Shown in pieces: positions 1 through 9,698 of a DNA stretch of 64,000 bases (within the stretch, counting starts at the first letter, position 1; the number at the start of each line of letters is the position of its first letter). The stretch spans positions 1-64,000 of the forward strand of contig JADKID010000039.1 in NCBI GenBank assembly GCA_016721425.1, written 5' to 3'. The notes under the pieces were generated by a model. That model had not been told where the DNA came from. It saw nothing but the letters and a program-made list of their open reading frames with translations, and did no database searches. The DNA is from Bryobacterales bacterium (GTDB lineage: Bacteria; Acidobacteriota; Terriglobia; Bryobacterales; Bryobacteraceae). The translations under genes and the position numbers were made by a program.

Positions 1-75
1 CCTTTGCCTCGTGAATTACTCTCCTCCGAGGGTGCCGAAGTCTGTTTTGCGGGCTCTGGGCTGTCGTCGGCCGGT

Positions 76-1557
76 TTAAAGCTGTTTCGTGTCGTCGCAG
101 TAGATGGTGGTCCGAGGTCTCTTTGATAATCGAATGTTTTCATGTGCTGTTCTGATCCTGAACCCCAACACTCCCGCGCGTGGCGGGCGTCGTGGCGAGT
201 GACCTCCTTGCATTTTCGGAGGCATCCTTCGACGATGCTTGGCGCGCGGTGGCGGCGGTGTCAGGCGCAGGCTCCTGGGCGGACTCGTGCCGGTGAGGGC
301 CGGCGGTGCTTCCAGCATGTTCCTCAACCAGTGCCTGATCGTTTTTCTCATCAGCACCGAGTTGGCGGAGTTGGTGGGCATGGTTGCGAACTTTGTCCTC
401 TCCTCTCCCTGGTCTTCGTCGATGCGACGTCGGGCTCCACGTACGGCTGGTCGTTTTTTAACATTGTCCATGCCAACCGAAGTAGGCTCCGGCCCATCGC
501 GATGTTGGCTTTCTTCTGCCCAACTTGTTGACCCATCGGTGAAACTTCCGTTGAACATGGAGCCCTGTTTCCTGCCCGCCGCCCAAGCTCCTTCGACTAG
601 TGCAGTCAGCAGGAATTTGTTGGCCTTTTTTGATCCGGCAGCTTTGCTCTTGCCTGCCGACCGGTTGTTGCCCGACAGATCCCGGCCCAACCGCACAAAT
701 GATCGGCGCTTGAAACGATCCATGTTCGGGCCAATCTCGGCCAGAATGTTCGCGGCGGTGGTCTCCTTTCGACCCCCCGGAATCGTCGTCAACAACTCAT
801 ACTGCCGATGGTAGGCTCCAGGTGCTGATCGATTCTGAGTTCTGCGCGTCCACCTGCTGATCTAGCAGTATGCAGTGTTCGATGCCTGATCGATGAGCCA
901 ACTGTGATGATCGTTGAGGTGATGAGCTTCCAGCGCTTCGGTGAGCTCTGAATCCTTCGTCGGAGCCGGCACTTCGCCTTGTCAGCCAACTCCGTGGCGG
1001 TCACCGGTTTGCTGTCGAGGAGAGCCCGCAGAATCTCCTACCGGAGACGCCGAAAACGTCGCTTACCACATTGCTGATCTTCACATTGGCGGTTTCCAAC
1101 ACCTTCTGAATCCGGTTCTTCTTGCCCGCAGGTGCCCAAGCAGTTTCTGGTGCCGGCGCGTTAGATCGCGAAGTTCCACAATCCCTCGCTCGGGTAAGTA
1201 GCTTCCCGTTAACAACCCATGACGGTGATAAACGCCAGATCCATCGCGTCACGGAAGTCAGTTTGTCTCCTTTCGGCCGGTGCTTGCGCGCACACCAGCA
1301 CAATCTGAAAGTCCTGCTCCAGAATGTTCTTCACCGGAATCCAGTACGACCTCGTGCTCTCCATCGCTACGCTGGTACAACCCTCCTCCCGCAACCAGGC
1401 ATGCAACCCTGCAAAGCGGGCACCGCCGTTCCATACGACCGAGTTTTGATCTCCGCTTCTTGTCCGCCGGACCCACCGCCACGGCTACCGCCAGCCCTCG
1501 CTTGCCGACATCGATTCCCGCACACCGTTCCAGAATCACCGGGATCGTGATCATCAC
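76..1557 (-). mobile_element. decayed IS110-family insertion sequence (transposase pseudogene)
   Basis: The minus strand carries pieces of an IS110-type transposase in order but in changing frames. Near 1557-1450 is the DEDD-type N-terminus (CAGIDVGKRGLAVAV). Near 1400-1210 follow MESTRSYWIPVKNILEQDF and RDAMDLA. Near 1150-1010 is GKKNRIQKVLETANVKISN. The C-terminal transposase_20-like part is at 795-600 (LLTTIPG, NRSAGKSK, KANKFLLTALVEAAWAAGR-like), and the tail at 536-400 reads KANIAMGRSLLRLAWTMLKN. At least four frame changes are needed to join them, so the enzyme is dead. IS110 elements lack long terminal inverted repeats, and I could not define the ends. The 240 bases between this and the next pseudogene hold nothing recognisable. 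Confidence 0.85.
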
Positions 1558-1797
1558 TCGTCCTTTCTGCGCAGACGAGCAGCCAGCGTTTTATTTCACC
1601 ACTTTGCCCTCACGGGCTCGAAGCACCATTCCTGGTCCATATCCGCTGGCCGGACCAGTTTGAAAAACGGGGTTTGCCCACCAGTAGGAGTCTTGGTCAC
1701 CGCTTGTCTGGCGCGCTCCAGCGTACACCCGCGCCTCCTCAATTTTCATGCTCCGGGGTGGCCACTGGCCATCACTGTTTGACAATCGAATGCCCTC

Positions 1798-2631
1798 TTA
1801 TGCCAGCACTCCGCGCGCCTGCCAGCGCGCGGAAATGGCGGCGCCAGGCTCCGCGGCCAGTTGGTCGTCACTCTTCGTGAAGAGCGTCACCCCGCTCGGG
1901 TCGTCACTGCCCGCCCCGCCATCCGGCATATAGCTCCGGTGCTGGCGCACCCTCCACCCGCGGTCGCGGAGCAGCCCCAGGATCTGCTCCCCCGCCAGAT
2001 GCCCCGCTGACCGGACCTTCTCGATAGGGTCGGAACTGCTCAACCCCGTCGCCCGCGCCATCGCTGCCGATGTGATGTCCGTCAGCCAGTGCCAGTGCTC
2101 GCCCGTCGCCCTGCCAAAGCCGCAACCCCAGCCGGCAGGTACATCAGCAGACCCCGCTGATCACCAACCCTGGCCCAGCCCCGGCCGCCTCGAACACTGC
2201 CGCCGCTGCCCCTCGTCGGCCAGGTCGGCCGCCATTTGCTCCCACCGGCACCCCGGCTGCTCCCCCGCCAAGGTCCCCGCCTTGTATTCGAGCATCGCCG
2301 GGAAGTCCACTTCCACCCATCGCAGTTCCGACGGCAACGCCAACCGCCAAGGCCGCGTGTCCAGACCCGCCCCAAGGTTCACCACCGTCCGCGCTCCCAG
2401 CTCCGTCACCGTGTGCAGCACCAGTTCATCCAGGAACCGGCTCCGCACGCCCACCCCGAAGCACATCACCTTCAGCATCGGAAGCGCCTGCGCGATCGCC
2501 ATCCCCCGCTCGCCCGCCAGCCGCGCGGCAAACGGGTCGTTCACCAACCCGCCCTCCCGCACCGTCTCCATCGCCCGGCACGCCGCCACCATCAACGCCG
2601 TGTCGCTCACATGCAGGATCTCGGACATCAC
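1798..2631 (-). pseudogene. frameshifted class I SAM-dependent methyltransferase (TIGR00027 / leucine carboxyl methyltransferase-like)
   Basis: Reading from 2631 the protein starts MSEILHVSDTALMVAACRAMET and contains NDPFAARLAGERG, GVRSRFLDELV and VVNLGAGLDTRPWRL, the SAM-binding region of the TIGR00027 (LCMT/PPM1-like) family, then WVEVDFPAML. The frame breaks near 2200 inside the sequence expected to read LVISEGLLMYLP. It continues in a second frame (GLLMYLPAGVAAL), then near 2110 in a third (RATGEHWHWLTDITSAAMAR) to about 1798. A full-length family member is about 280 residues and the pieces sum to roughly that. It sits 11 bases after the flavin reductase gene. Several independent frameshifts make true decay more likely than one sequencing error. 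Confidence 0.75.
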
Positions 2632-2642
2632 CCAACCTCCGG

Positions 2643-4064
2643 CTACTTACCCCGCCTGGACTCCCGCGCTTCCTTCATGATCGGCCCGTACACCAGCTTG
2701 TCGAACGGCGGGCACCCCGACGGGAACTGCCCGAACTCGTTGCCCTTCGTTCTCATCAGGAACGTGCAGTAGGTCAGCGTCTTGCAGACCCGCAACTCGT
2801 CCAGGTCACCCTTCTCAATCACGTCCTTGGCGAAGTCCGGATACGACAGCACCCCGCGCCCCAATCCCAGGAACGCGATGTTGCCCGCCTCCACATTCGC
2901 CGCCCCAGCGTTGATCGCATACTTCTGCAGCCAGCTGTAGCCCGTGCCCACCATCGGCAGATCCGGGAACGCCCGCTGCAGCTCGCCGGCCACCGCGAAG
3001 TGCCGGTCCACGCCGAGCATCGGATGCTCCGGCTGCTCATAGCTGCCCTCGTCCGGCTTCTCGAACGGCCGCCCGATGTGCGGATTGTAGTACGGGCTGC
3101 CCATCGAAACGTTCAGCAGCTCCAGACCCCAATCTTTGAACCACCCGATCGCCTGCTTCACTTCCGTCAGCTCCGGCTCCATCGGGTTCTCCGGATTCAC
3201 GCCCCAGCCCCACGGATACGGCAGCGGATAGTCGAGCGGCTTGCCGAGCTTCGTCGCCTCGTCCATCATGTACGGCACGCAGTCAAAACACCCCAGCCGC
3301 ATGCAGATCATCACCTGCTGGCCGTACTTCGCCCGGATCTTGCCGAATACGTTCCGGAAGAACCGCGTCCGGTTCTCCAGCGAACCACCATAGCGGCCCT
3401 CACGCGTCTTCGCGCCCATCAGTTCGGAAAGGAGATACCCGTGCGTCGCCTTGATGTCCACCGCCGTGAACCCGGCGCGCAGGGCGAGTCCCGTGGCGCT
3501 CACGTAGTCGTCTTCCAACCGCTCCAGTTCGTCGTCGCTGATCACCGGGAAGTCCGGCGGCGTCCCCGTCTTCTGGTCGATCAGCGGATTGTGATAGACG
3601 ATCGTCTTGTTCGGCACCGAGTACCGCCCCGACATCGTGAGCTGCATCGGGATCAGCAGATCGTCCGTCGTGCCCCACTCTTCGCGGTGCACGCGCATCA
3701 TCATTTCGTGCAGCCGCGCGTACTCGTCCACGTTGCCTTCGTTGATCGCGATCTGCCGCGGATTCGCCCGCCCGTCTTCACGGATCGCCGTCGCTTCAAA
3801 CCAGATCAGCTTCGCGCCGCCGCGCGCAAACCGCTCGTAGCGCCGCCACGTCAATTCGCCGGGAACGCCCGCCAGATCGCCGTCGCAGCCCTCCATCGGA
3901 TGGATCGCCATGGAGTTGCCGGCCACGCGCGAGCCGACCTTGACCTTTCGCGTCAGCGCCTGCTGCATCCTTGCGACATCGTGCTCGAAGTGAACATGCT
4001 CCGCGCCTAGCGAACGGGCTGCTTCTTCCAGTTCGCCCAGTGACCGGTATGTGAAATGCCGCAT
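2643..4064 (-). CDS. NADH:flavin oxidoreductase, Old Yellow Enzyme family
   Basis: The 473-residue protein is an FMN-binding TIM-barrel ene-reductase-like enzyme. Supporting features are RVAGNSMAIHPMEGCDGD near the N-terminus, KLIWFEATAIREDGRANPRQ, PMQLTMSGRYSVP, and the family's active-site stretch GFTAVDIKATHGYLLSELMGAKTREGRYGGSLENRTRF. The family reduces activated C=C bonds using NAD(P)H. The C-terminal 4Fe-4S/NAD half of the long 2,4-dienoyl-CoA reductases is absent. It is the last intact gene of a minus-strand operon, four bases after the MFS gene, so a catabolic or detoxifying role with that transporter and the upstream dehydrogenase is likely. The substrate cannot be read from sequence. 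Confidence 0.85.
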   Translation of the reverse strand: MRHFTYRSLGELEEAARSLGAEHVHFEHDVARMQQALTRKVKVGSRVAGNSMAIHPMEGCDGDLAGVPGELTWRRYERFARGGAKLIWFEATAIREDGRANPRQIAINEGNVDEYARLHEMMMRVHREEWGTTDDLLIPMQLTMSGRYSVPNKTIVYHNPLIDQKTGTPPDFPVISDDELERLEDDYVSATGLALRAGFTAVDIKATHGYLLSELMGAKTREGRYGGSLENRTRFFRNVFGKIRAKYGQQVMICMRLGCFDCVPYMMDEATKLGKPLDYPLPYPWGWGVNPENPMEPELTEVKQAIGWFKDWGLELLNVSMGSPYYNPHIGRPFEKPDEGSYEQPEHPMLGVDRHFAVAGELQRAFPDLPMVGTGYSWLQKYAINAGAANVEAGNIAFLGLGRGVLSYPDFAKDVIEKGDLDELRVCKTLTYCTFLMRTKGNEFGQFPSGCPPFDKLVYGPIMKEARESRRGK

Positions 4065-4068
4065 CCTT

Positions 4069-5292
4069 CTATTTTAGGGCCCGTTGCTTCGGCAGCATCG
4101 CAATCGCCGCCGCACCCACCAGCGCCACGCCCAGCACCACTGTCATCGCGCGCTCGTAGTCGCCCAAGCTGCTCCGCAAGACCGAGACGAGATATGGAAA
4201 CCACGTCTGGCCGATCGTGTTGACCGGCAGAATCACCGCCATCGCGCGCGCCAGCGAGTTCACGCCAAACTGATCCGCCGCCATCAGCGGAATCATCATG
4301 TAGTCCGCGCCCATGCCGAATCCGAACATGATCGCGAACGCGTACAGGAAGAAGTTGTCATCCGGCCGCACCTTCAACAGCAGCGGAATCGTAGCCGCCA
4401 CGATGAAGTAGGTCACAAACATCACCCACTTCTTCGAGAACCTGTCGGAGAAGTAGCCGATGGAAAGACGCCCTGCAATGGACGACCACAAGATCAGAAT
4501 CGACGCCGTGCGCCACGCACCGTCCACCATTCCGCCCTTCGTGAAACCTTCGTCGAGGAACACGAACTTCATGTGGAAGTTCACCGCGCCGATCGAGCCG
4601 ATGGAACACAAACTGCCCAGCAGCAACAGCCAGAACGATTTGCTGGCCATCAACTCTTTGAAAGTCTTCGCAACAACATGCGTCTCCGCCGGCGGCTCGT
4701 CATCACCGTCCGGATTCTGGCCCATGTCCGAGGGCCTGTCCTTCATCACGAAGATCACAAACGGCCACGAGAGGAACAGCATGCCGCCCAGGATGCAGAG
4801 GGCGATGTGGTAGCCGAAGGCCTCGGTCAACGGCTTCACGATGAAGCTGCCCAGCGAGCCCATGATGCCCACGCCAACATAGACGATCGCCATGGCCTTG
4901 CCGCGATTTCGGCGATACCACTGCGACACGATGATCTGATGGGGTGGCGGGCCGGAAAGGAAGTAACCGATTGTGTACAGGACCCAGAATCCGTAGTAAA
5001 TCCAAAGCACGCCGGGCATTTGCCCGAAGCCCACTAATGCGATACACGTCAGTGCAGTCCCGATCAGAATCAGTATTCGCGGACTGAAGCGCGCGATCAC
5101 CAGCGGACCGATCCAGATGGTCATCGCCGCGGCGAGCGGGAAGCCGAGCGTCACCTGCTCCCGCGACCAGTTGAAATCGCGCGCGATGTAGTCGTAGAAG
5201 AACCCGATGTTGTAATACGGGATGCCCGTCGACAGGCCGAACGTGATGCAGGCCGCGAATACGATCCACGAGCCGTGGAATGATTTCTTCAT
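4069..5292 (-). CDS. MFS transporter (monocarboxylate/oxalate-formate antiporter-like)
   Basis: The 407-residue protein has about twelve hydrophobic segments split by a charged central loop near residues 195-215 (DRPSDMGQNPDGDDEPP). The N-terminus KKSFHGSWIVFAACITFGLSTGIPYYNIGFF and the following SREQVTLGF resemble the oxalate/formate antiporter-like branch of the major facilitator superfamily. A loop WYRRNRGKAMAI follows TM4 and GRLSIGYFSDRFSKK is the second-half A-motif equivalent. It lies between the short-chain dehydrogenase and flavin reductase genes with short gaps, which suggests it imports or exports their small organic substrate. Confidence 0.85.
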   Translation of the reverse strand: MKKSFHGSWIVFAACITFGLSTGIPYYNIGFFYDYIARDFNWSREQVTLGFPLAAAMTIWIGPLVIARFSPRILILIGTALTCIALVGFGQMPGVLWIYYGFWVLYTIGYFLSGPPPHQIIVSQWYRRNRGKAMAIVYVGVGIMGSLGSFIVKPLTEAFGYHIALCILGGMLFLSWPFVIFVMKDRPSDMGQNPDGDDEPPAETHVVAKTFKELMASKSFWLLLLGSLCSIGSIGAVNFHMKFVFLDEGFTKGGMVDGAWRTASILILWSSIAGRLSIGYFSDRFSKKWVMFVTYFIVAATIPLLLKVRPDDNFFLYAFAIMFGFGMGADYMMIPLMAADQFGVNSLARAMAVILPVNTIGQTWFPYLVSVLRSSLGDYERAMTVVLGVALVGAAAIAMLPKQRALK

Positions 5293-5325
5293 CCGGGAAA
5301 GACTCCTAAGGGAATGTCCGTTATA

Positions 5326-6069
5326 TCACAGCACGCGCAGGTGGAAGCCACCGTCTGCGTTCAGCACTGTGCCTGTACCGTAGTCGAGCAGGCCGTCGGC
5401 GATGGCGCGGATCGGTCTTGCCACGTCCACGGGATCGCCGAGACGCCCTTGCGGGAGCAGGCCATTCTTGGCCTTCTCCTCGTAGACGTCCTTGACCTTT
5501 TCGATCATGTCCGTCCGGATCACGCCGGGGCGCACTTCAAATACCTGAATGTTGTGCGGGGCGAGGCGTGCGGCCCACAGTTGCACGGCCATGCTGAGGC
5601 CGGCTTTGGAGATGCAGTATTCGCCGCGCATGGTGGAGGCGGTGTAGGACGAGATGGAGGTGACGAAGACGATGCGGCCGTGGCCCTGCTCCAGCATGAA
5701 GCGCGCCGCGTTCTGCGTGAGGAAGTAGGGGCCCTTGAGGTTGGTGTCGAGCACTTCGTCGTAGATCTCTTCGGTGGCTTCGAGAATGTCCTTGCGCTCG
5801 CGGGGTGCTATGCCGGCGTTGTTGACGAGAAGATCGAGGCGGCCGTAGACATCCTGCGCGTAGCGGATGAGAATATTGCGGTCCTCGGCCGAGCCGATGT
5901 CGCTCTGGATGATGTCGGCGCCGCACTCCGCCTTGAGCGATTCGGCCGCATCCTTGCGTCCCCGGTATGTGCCGATCACCGTGTGGGTTTTGGCCAGTTC
6001 CAGCGCGATGCCGCGGCCGATGCCGCGCGATGCGCCGGTGACGATGGCGACGGGCTTGTCATGACTCAT
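5326..6069 (-). CDS. short-chain dehydrogenase/reductase (FabG-like)
   Basis: This is a 247-residue classical SDR. The NAD(P) glycine motif TGASRGIGRGIAL is at residues 12-24, the NNAG motif follows DLLV, and the catalytic Ser and Tyr-x-x-x-Lys appear as FVTSISS and YCISKAG. The PG motif follows as FEVRPGVIRTDM. The family reduces 3-oxo groups; a fatty-acid FabG or a sugar/secondary-alcohol dehydrogenase are both possible. The start overlaps the stop of the DsbA-like gene by four bases and the MFS gene follows after 33 bases, so it is translated within the same operon. Confidence 0.85.
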   Translation of the reverse strand: MSHDKPVAIVTGASRGIGRGIALELAKTHTVIGTYRGRKDAAESLKAECGADIIQSDIGSAEDRNILIRYAQDVYGRLDLLVNNAGIAPRERKDILEATEEIYDEVLDTNLKGPYFLTQNAARFMLEQGHGRIVFVTSISSYTASTMRGEYCISKAGLSMAVQLWAARLAPHNIQVFEVRPGVIRTDMIEKVKDVYEEKAKNGLLPQGRLGDPVDVARPIRAIADGLLDYGTGTVLNADGGFHLRVL

Positions 6070-6644
6070 TGAATTCCGTTCTCCTTCAGCGCGGCGTCGA
6101 TGCCGGCGCTGATCTGCTCTACTGTGAAGGTCTCGATGAAGGGTTCACCGTTGACGAGCGCGGTGGGCGTGCGGGCGATGCCGCGAGCGACTCCGTCTTC
6201 AAAGTCCTTCTGCACGAGCGCCGCCAGCGCTGGATCGTTGAGCGCCGCGATGGCCCTGGCTGCGTCCAAACCATTCTTAGTGCAAAATGTCCTGAGCCAG
6301 TCCTGAAACATTTCGGCCTTGATTGTTCTTAGAGCGGCCATGGTCTCACGGCGGAACTGCGAAGCCTTCTCCTCGCTGACACCTTGGATGTAGCGGGAGG
6401 CGATGGACGCGGGGCGCGCCCAGGCGTGCTTGGCGAGAGGGAAATCGCGATGGATGAAGGCGACCTTCGCGCCGTACTTGGGCAGCAGCTTTTGATCGAG
6501 CATCACGCGGAAGTCCGCGCAATCCGGGCACTGCAAGTCCTCGTAGATGATGACGCGGACGGGGCTGTCTTTCTTACCTTCCACAAGCGATCCTTGCGCG
6601 AACGTCGACAGCGCGGCCACGCAGGCCAGCACGAGCGTCCTCAT
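6066..6644 (-). CDS. DsbA-like secreted thioredoxin-fold protein
   Basis: The 192-residue protein begins with a signal peptide (MRTLVLACVAALSTFAQG) and has a C-x-x-C redox site at C39-P-D-C42 in YEDLQCPDC, typical of DsbA/BdbD-type thioredoxins (thioredoxin_4 family). The cis-proline region is ARTPTALVNGEPF. It probably acts in the periplasm as a thiol oxidoreductase. The frame stays open upstream, but the ATG at 6644 is preferred because it starts the signal peptide and overlaps the stop of the preceding gene as ATGA. Confidence 0.85.
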   Translation of the reverse strand: MRTLVLACVAALSTFAQGSLVEGKKDSPVRVIIYEDLQCPDCADFRVMLDQKLLPKYGAKVAFIHRDFPLAKHAWARPASIASRYIQGVSEEKASQFRRETMAALRTIKAEMFQDWLRTFCTKNGLDAARAIAALNDPALAALVQKDFEDGVARGIARTPTALVNGEPFIETFTVEQISAGIDAALKENGIQ

Positions 6645-7522
6645 TTTTTGCGAACCTTGTCGAGCAGGCCGGCGGCGACCTCTTTGCCTTTTTCGAGGGC
6701 GGCGGCGTAGGCCTCGCTGCGCTCGGCGCGGGAGAGACCGTAGCCGATGCGATAGACGCGCTCCAGGGAGAGGCCGACGACGTAGGTGCCGGCGTAGGCG
6801 ATGGCGGCCTTGGGCACGATGCCGCCACCGAAGGGGATCTTGCTGACGAGCTCGCGCGCTGCGGCGCGCCAACCCCAGGCGCCGGCGACGATGGAGCCGA
6901 TCTCCGAGCGCTGCTCCTTGAAGCCGACTGCGCGGTCGCTGGCGGCGGCCAGCACAAACGCCATGCGGATTTGATTGCCGGTGAGCACGGCCGTATCCGA
7001 CGCAAACTCGCCGATGATCCAGGGGAGCTCGGCCACGTTGGGGATGATGTTGGGCAGCGCCGTCATGATGCTGAAGAGCGCGTTTTCCTTGGCCACCGTG
7101 TGGATCGTCTTCTTGACGACGGACTCGCGAAACTCGGGGAACAGGCGGGCCAGCGGCAGGCCCAATTCATCGCGATGCTCGAGCAGATCGTGGACCAGCC
7201 GGTTGGGGTGCTCGCGATCGAACAGGAAGGCGTCCTTCTGGTACTCCCAGCCATCAGGGAGCGGCGTACCGCGCTCGAAGAAGACGAGGGTGAAGCGGCC
7301 GTCAGCGCCGGCGTCGGTGGCGCGGATCAGGGTCTGCGCCACCTCCATGCGTTTTTCGCGGGAGAGAGTCGCGGGCGCGAGGAAGTCCTCCAGGCGCGCA
7401 TAGCCGGCGCTGGTGGAGGCCTGGAGGAGGATGCGGACGCGACGCTCAGAGGCTGTGCGAATCTCAGCCGGATTGAGGCGCGAAAGAGAGGTTCGAACTT
7501 GCTCGAGGAAGCCCATGCTCAT
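6641..7522 (-). CDS. hypothetical protein, DUF697-like C-terminal region
   Basis: The 293-residue protein has no recognised catalytic motif. The C-terminal half (SIVAGAWGWRAAARELVSKIPFGGGIVPKAAIAYAGTYVVG, about residues 205-250) resembles the GxxIPK/AGTYxVG pattern of DUF697-type membrane-associated regions. The middle (SIMTALPNIIPNVAELPWIIGEF) is also hydrophobic. It lies three bases after the nuclease-like gene and overlaps the DsbA-like gene by four bases, so it is an operon member. A membrane-associated protein is likely; the function is unknown. Confidence 0.55.
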   Translation of the reverse strand: MSMGFLEQVRTSLSRLNPAEIRTASERRVRILLQASTSAGYARLEDFLAPATLSREKRMEVAQTLIRATDAGADGRFTLVFFERGTPLPDGWEYQKDAFLFDREHPNRLVHDLLEHRDELGLPLARLFPEFRESVVKKTIHTVAKENALFSIMTALPNIIPNVAELPWIIGEFASDTAVLTGNQIRMAFVLAAASDRAVGFKEQRSEIGSIVAGAWGWRAAARELVSKIPFGGGIVPKAAIAYAGTYVVGLSLERVYRIGYGLSRAERSEAYAAALEKGKEVAAGLLDKVRKK

Positions 7523-7525
7523 GGT

Positions 7526-9013
7526 TCAGAAGTCCGTCAGATCCCATTCGGGGCGCTCGGCGCCGCGGGCGCGCAGAACCACTTTGGGAGTCTTCTGCCA
7601 TTCTACGCCAAGGCCGATGCGCTCCACCGGAATATGGGACTCAAAGAACGAGAGCACGGTCTCGGTGGTGGGGTGAAAATCCATGGCGGGGGCGGCGAGG
7701 AGGAGGCGCGGCAGGCGGGCGAGGACGGGCAGGCCGGGGAAATAGCCGTGGGTGGTGAACTCGCCGAGGGCGGCATGATGGGCGACGCGGATCCAGTAAT
7801 CGAGTGCCTGCATGGGCAGGTGCTGATCCTCACTGGCCTTGACCTCGACGACGGCGAGGCGGCCGGAGCGCTCGATGGCGAGGAGATCGAGGACGCCGCG
7901 ATCGACTCCGGCCACGGCGGGCACCTGTCCGTAGACGGGCGCGGGCAGAAGGGCGGCATCGAGGAGAGTGAGGTTGCGCCGCAGGATGGATTCGAGCCAG
8001 GCCTCGGGATTGCGGGTGCGCAGGGGATGGTGCGGCACGGGCGAATCCGGGTGGCGGATCTGCGCGATGCGGCGGGCCTCGGCGGCGAGATCCTCGACGG
8101 GCTGGTTGGGGTGGAGCGCGCCGGCGGAGAAGCGCGCGAATTCGAGACCGCGGACGCGCAGGCTGCGGAGGCCGGGGCCGAGCGGGATGATCTCGACATC
8201 GGGCTCCAGGGCGAGGCGGCGCAGTTGCTGCCCGGCGGAATCGGGCAGCCCGTCCTGCCACGGCTCGAGGCGGGTGAAGAGATTGCCGTGGTCCTCGGGA
8301 TCGATGGGCGCCTCGAAGCCGCTCTCGTCGTAGCGATAGAGGCGGGCCTCGACGCGCAGGTGGCGGAGGCGGAGGAGGGTGTTGGTTTCGTGGCCGCAGG
8401 GGAGGAAGAGGACGAGGCCGCGGATGGGCGTGGGGGCCTCGCGGCGGCGGAGGTAATCGAGCCAGATGAGGCCGTTGGTGAGGGCGGAATCGGCGTGGTG
8501 GGGCGGCGCGGCGATGACGGCCCAGCGGGTGTCCCCGTTGACGACGCAGGCGCGCGGACAGCTCGGCGAGAGCGTGTGTTCGAGATCCGGCCCGGTAGTG
8601 AGCTCGACCAGGCGCCAACCGGCGAACTGGCGGGCGAGCCAGCAGCGGAGATGCTCCCGCAGGACTTCGCGGGTGGAGCGCTGGAGCGTGGCGGCGGCCT
8701 GGGGCCGGGCGAGATCGAGCAGCGTGATCAGGCCGGGGCGGCCGCCGAACTTCTCGATGGCTAGGATGAGACGGCCGGGGCGCGCTTCGTGGATGGCCGT
8801 AACGCGGCGGGTGAGTGTGCGGGTCTCGTCCCACGCCTCGACGAGCAGGCCGTTGGCGCGGTCGGTGAGGGCGTGGTGATCCGCGGTGAGGGGGAGGGGC
8901 GTTTCGCCGGGCTCGAGCAATGCGGGCTGGCGGCAACCGGCGAGGAAGCTCTCGACCTGTGCGCGCAAAGCCGCGACGGGGATTGCGCGGGCCGCCCTTT
9001 TGTTAGGGGGCAC
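7526..9013 (-). CDS. hypothetical protein with C-terminal PD-(D/E)XK nuclease-like motif
   Basis: The 495-residue soluble protein is unrecognised over most of its length. Around residues 370-400 it carries GVDRGVLDLLAI followed by RLAVVEVKASEDQHLPMQALDYW, which matches the D...E-x-K plus Gln pattern of PD-(D/E)XK nucleases such as NucS-like or DUF91-like proteins. This suggests a nuclease fold, but DNA cleavage is only inferred. It is the first gene of a six-gene minus-strand operon and is transcribed away from the divergent ytrA-type operon. Confidence 0.5.
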   Translation of the reverse strand: MPPNKRAARAIPVAALRAQVESFLAGCRQPALLEPGETPLPLTADHHALTDRANGLLVEAWDETRTLTRRVTAIHEARPGRLILAIEKFGGRPGLITLLDLARPQAAATLQRSTREVLREHLRCWLARQFAGWRLVELTTGPDLEHTLSPSCPRACVVNGDTRWAVIAAPPHHADSALTNGLIWLDYLRRREAPTPIRGLVLFLPCGHETNTLLRLRHLRVEARLYRYDESGFEAPIDPEDHGNLFTRLEPWQDGLPDSAGQQLRRLALEPDVEIIPLGPGLRSLRVRGLEFARFSAGALHPNQPVEDLAAEARRIAQIRHPDSPVPHHPLRTRNPEAWLESILRRNLTLLDAALLPAPVYGQVPAVAGVDRGVLDLLAIERSGRLAVVEVKASEDQHLPMQALDYWIRVAHHAALGEFTTHGYFPGLPVLARLPRLLLAAPAMDFHPTTETVLSFFESHIPVERIGLGVEWQKTPKVVLRARGAERPEWDLTDF

Positions 9014-9232
9014 CGGGACCAGTGTATCGCGGCGGGGGCAGGATGCGGGCAGAGACCCTCATCGTTGCCTGAATGCGCACCATCGACCATCCAGTCTGAT
9101 TGGGGGCGAGGCGCACGCCGACAACCTGGGCTCAAAGCGCCCGCTTGCCTCAACTTTCTGCAACGCCGCTTGGGGTCAACTTCCGGACGGCCGACGATTC
9201 AGGAGTTGGCGACCCTCGCTAAACAGCGCTGC

Positions 9233-9264
9233 TTGATCACTGTGACTAACAGAGTATATACTCT
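9233..9264 (+). promoter_or_regulatory. promoter with palindromic operator for the YtrA-type operon
   Basis: TTGATC at 9233-9238 and TATACT at 9257-9262 are spaced by 18 bases. The -10 lies inside a perfect 14-base palindrome, AGAGTATATACTCT, at 9251-9264. A repressor bound there would block polymerase, as expected for autoregulation by the GntR protein encoded 8 bases downstream. The predicted transcript start falls within a few bases of the ATG at 9273, so the mRNA may be leaderless; no Shine-Dalgarno sequence is visible. Confidence 0.6.
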
Positions 9265-9272
9265 ATACACAG

Positions 9273-9698
9273 ATGATCGAGGCGAGCGCACTATTCCTCT
9301 CCAGCAGTGACAGGACGCCGATGTACGGCCAGATCGTCGAACAAGTGACCGCGAAGATCCTGGCGGGCGATTGGCTCCCTGGGCAGGCGATTCCTTCCAT
9401 TCGACAACTGGCCGCCGGAAGCAAGGTGAGCGTGATCACGGTAAAGCGGGCCTATTTGGAGCTTGAGCGCGCCGGCATCATCGTGACACGTCCGGGCAAG
9501 GGATCGATCGTGGCTGAATCATCGGACCTGCCGCGGCAATTGGCCCTTAAAGATTTTCACGCTGGATTGAGCGCCATGCTGGAGGCGGCCGACCGGCTCC
9601 AGATGGATCCAGCGAGCGTTTTCCAGGAAGTCGAAAAGGAGTTGCTGTCGCATCGGGGAGCGGGGTTGGCGGCAGAAGAGAGAGGAAAAACAGCATGA
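9273..9698 (+). CDS. GntR-family transcriptional regulator, YtrA subfamily
   Basis: The 141-residue protein has a winged helix at residues 13-75: PMYGQIVEQVTAKILAGDWLPGQAIPSIRQLAA, then VSVITVKRAYLELERAGIIVTRPGKGSIVA. A short C-terminal helical dimerisation tail of about 50 residues, rather than a ligand domain, is the mark of the YtrA subfamily, which usually represses its own ABC transporter operon. Its stop overlaps the next ATG by four bases. The palindrome at 9251-9264 is its likely operator. Confidence 0.9.
   Translation: MIEASALFLSSSDRTPMYGQIVEQVTAKILAGDWLPGQAIPSIRQLAAGSKVSVITVKRAYLELERAGIIVTRPGKGSIVAESSDLPRQLALKDFHAGLSAMLEAADRLQMDPASVFQEVEKELLSHRGAGLAAEERGKTA

Noticed and set aside
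6971..8764. 597-codon open frame on the plus strand
   Set aside because: It is antisense to the DUF697-like and nuclease-like genes, and its Gly/Ala/Glu-rich translation has no recognisable domain.
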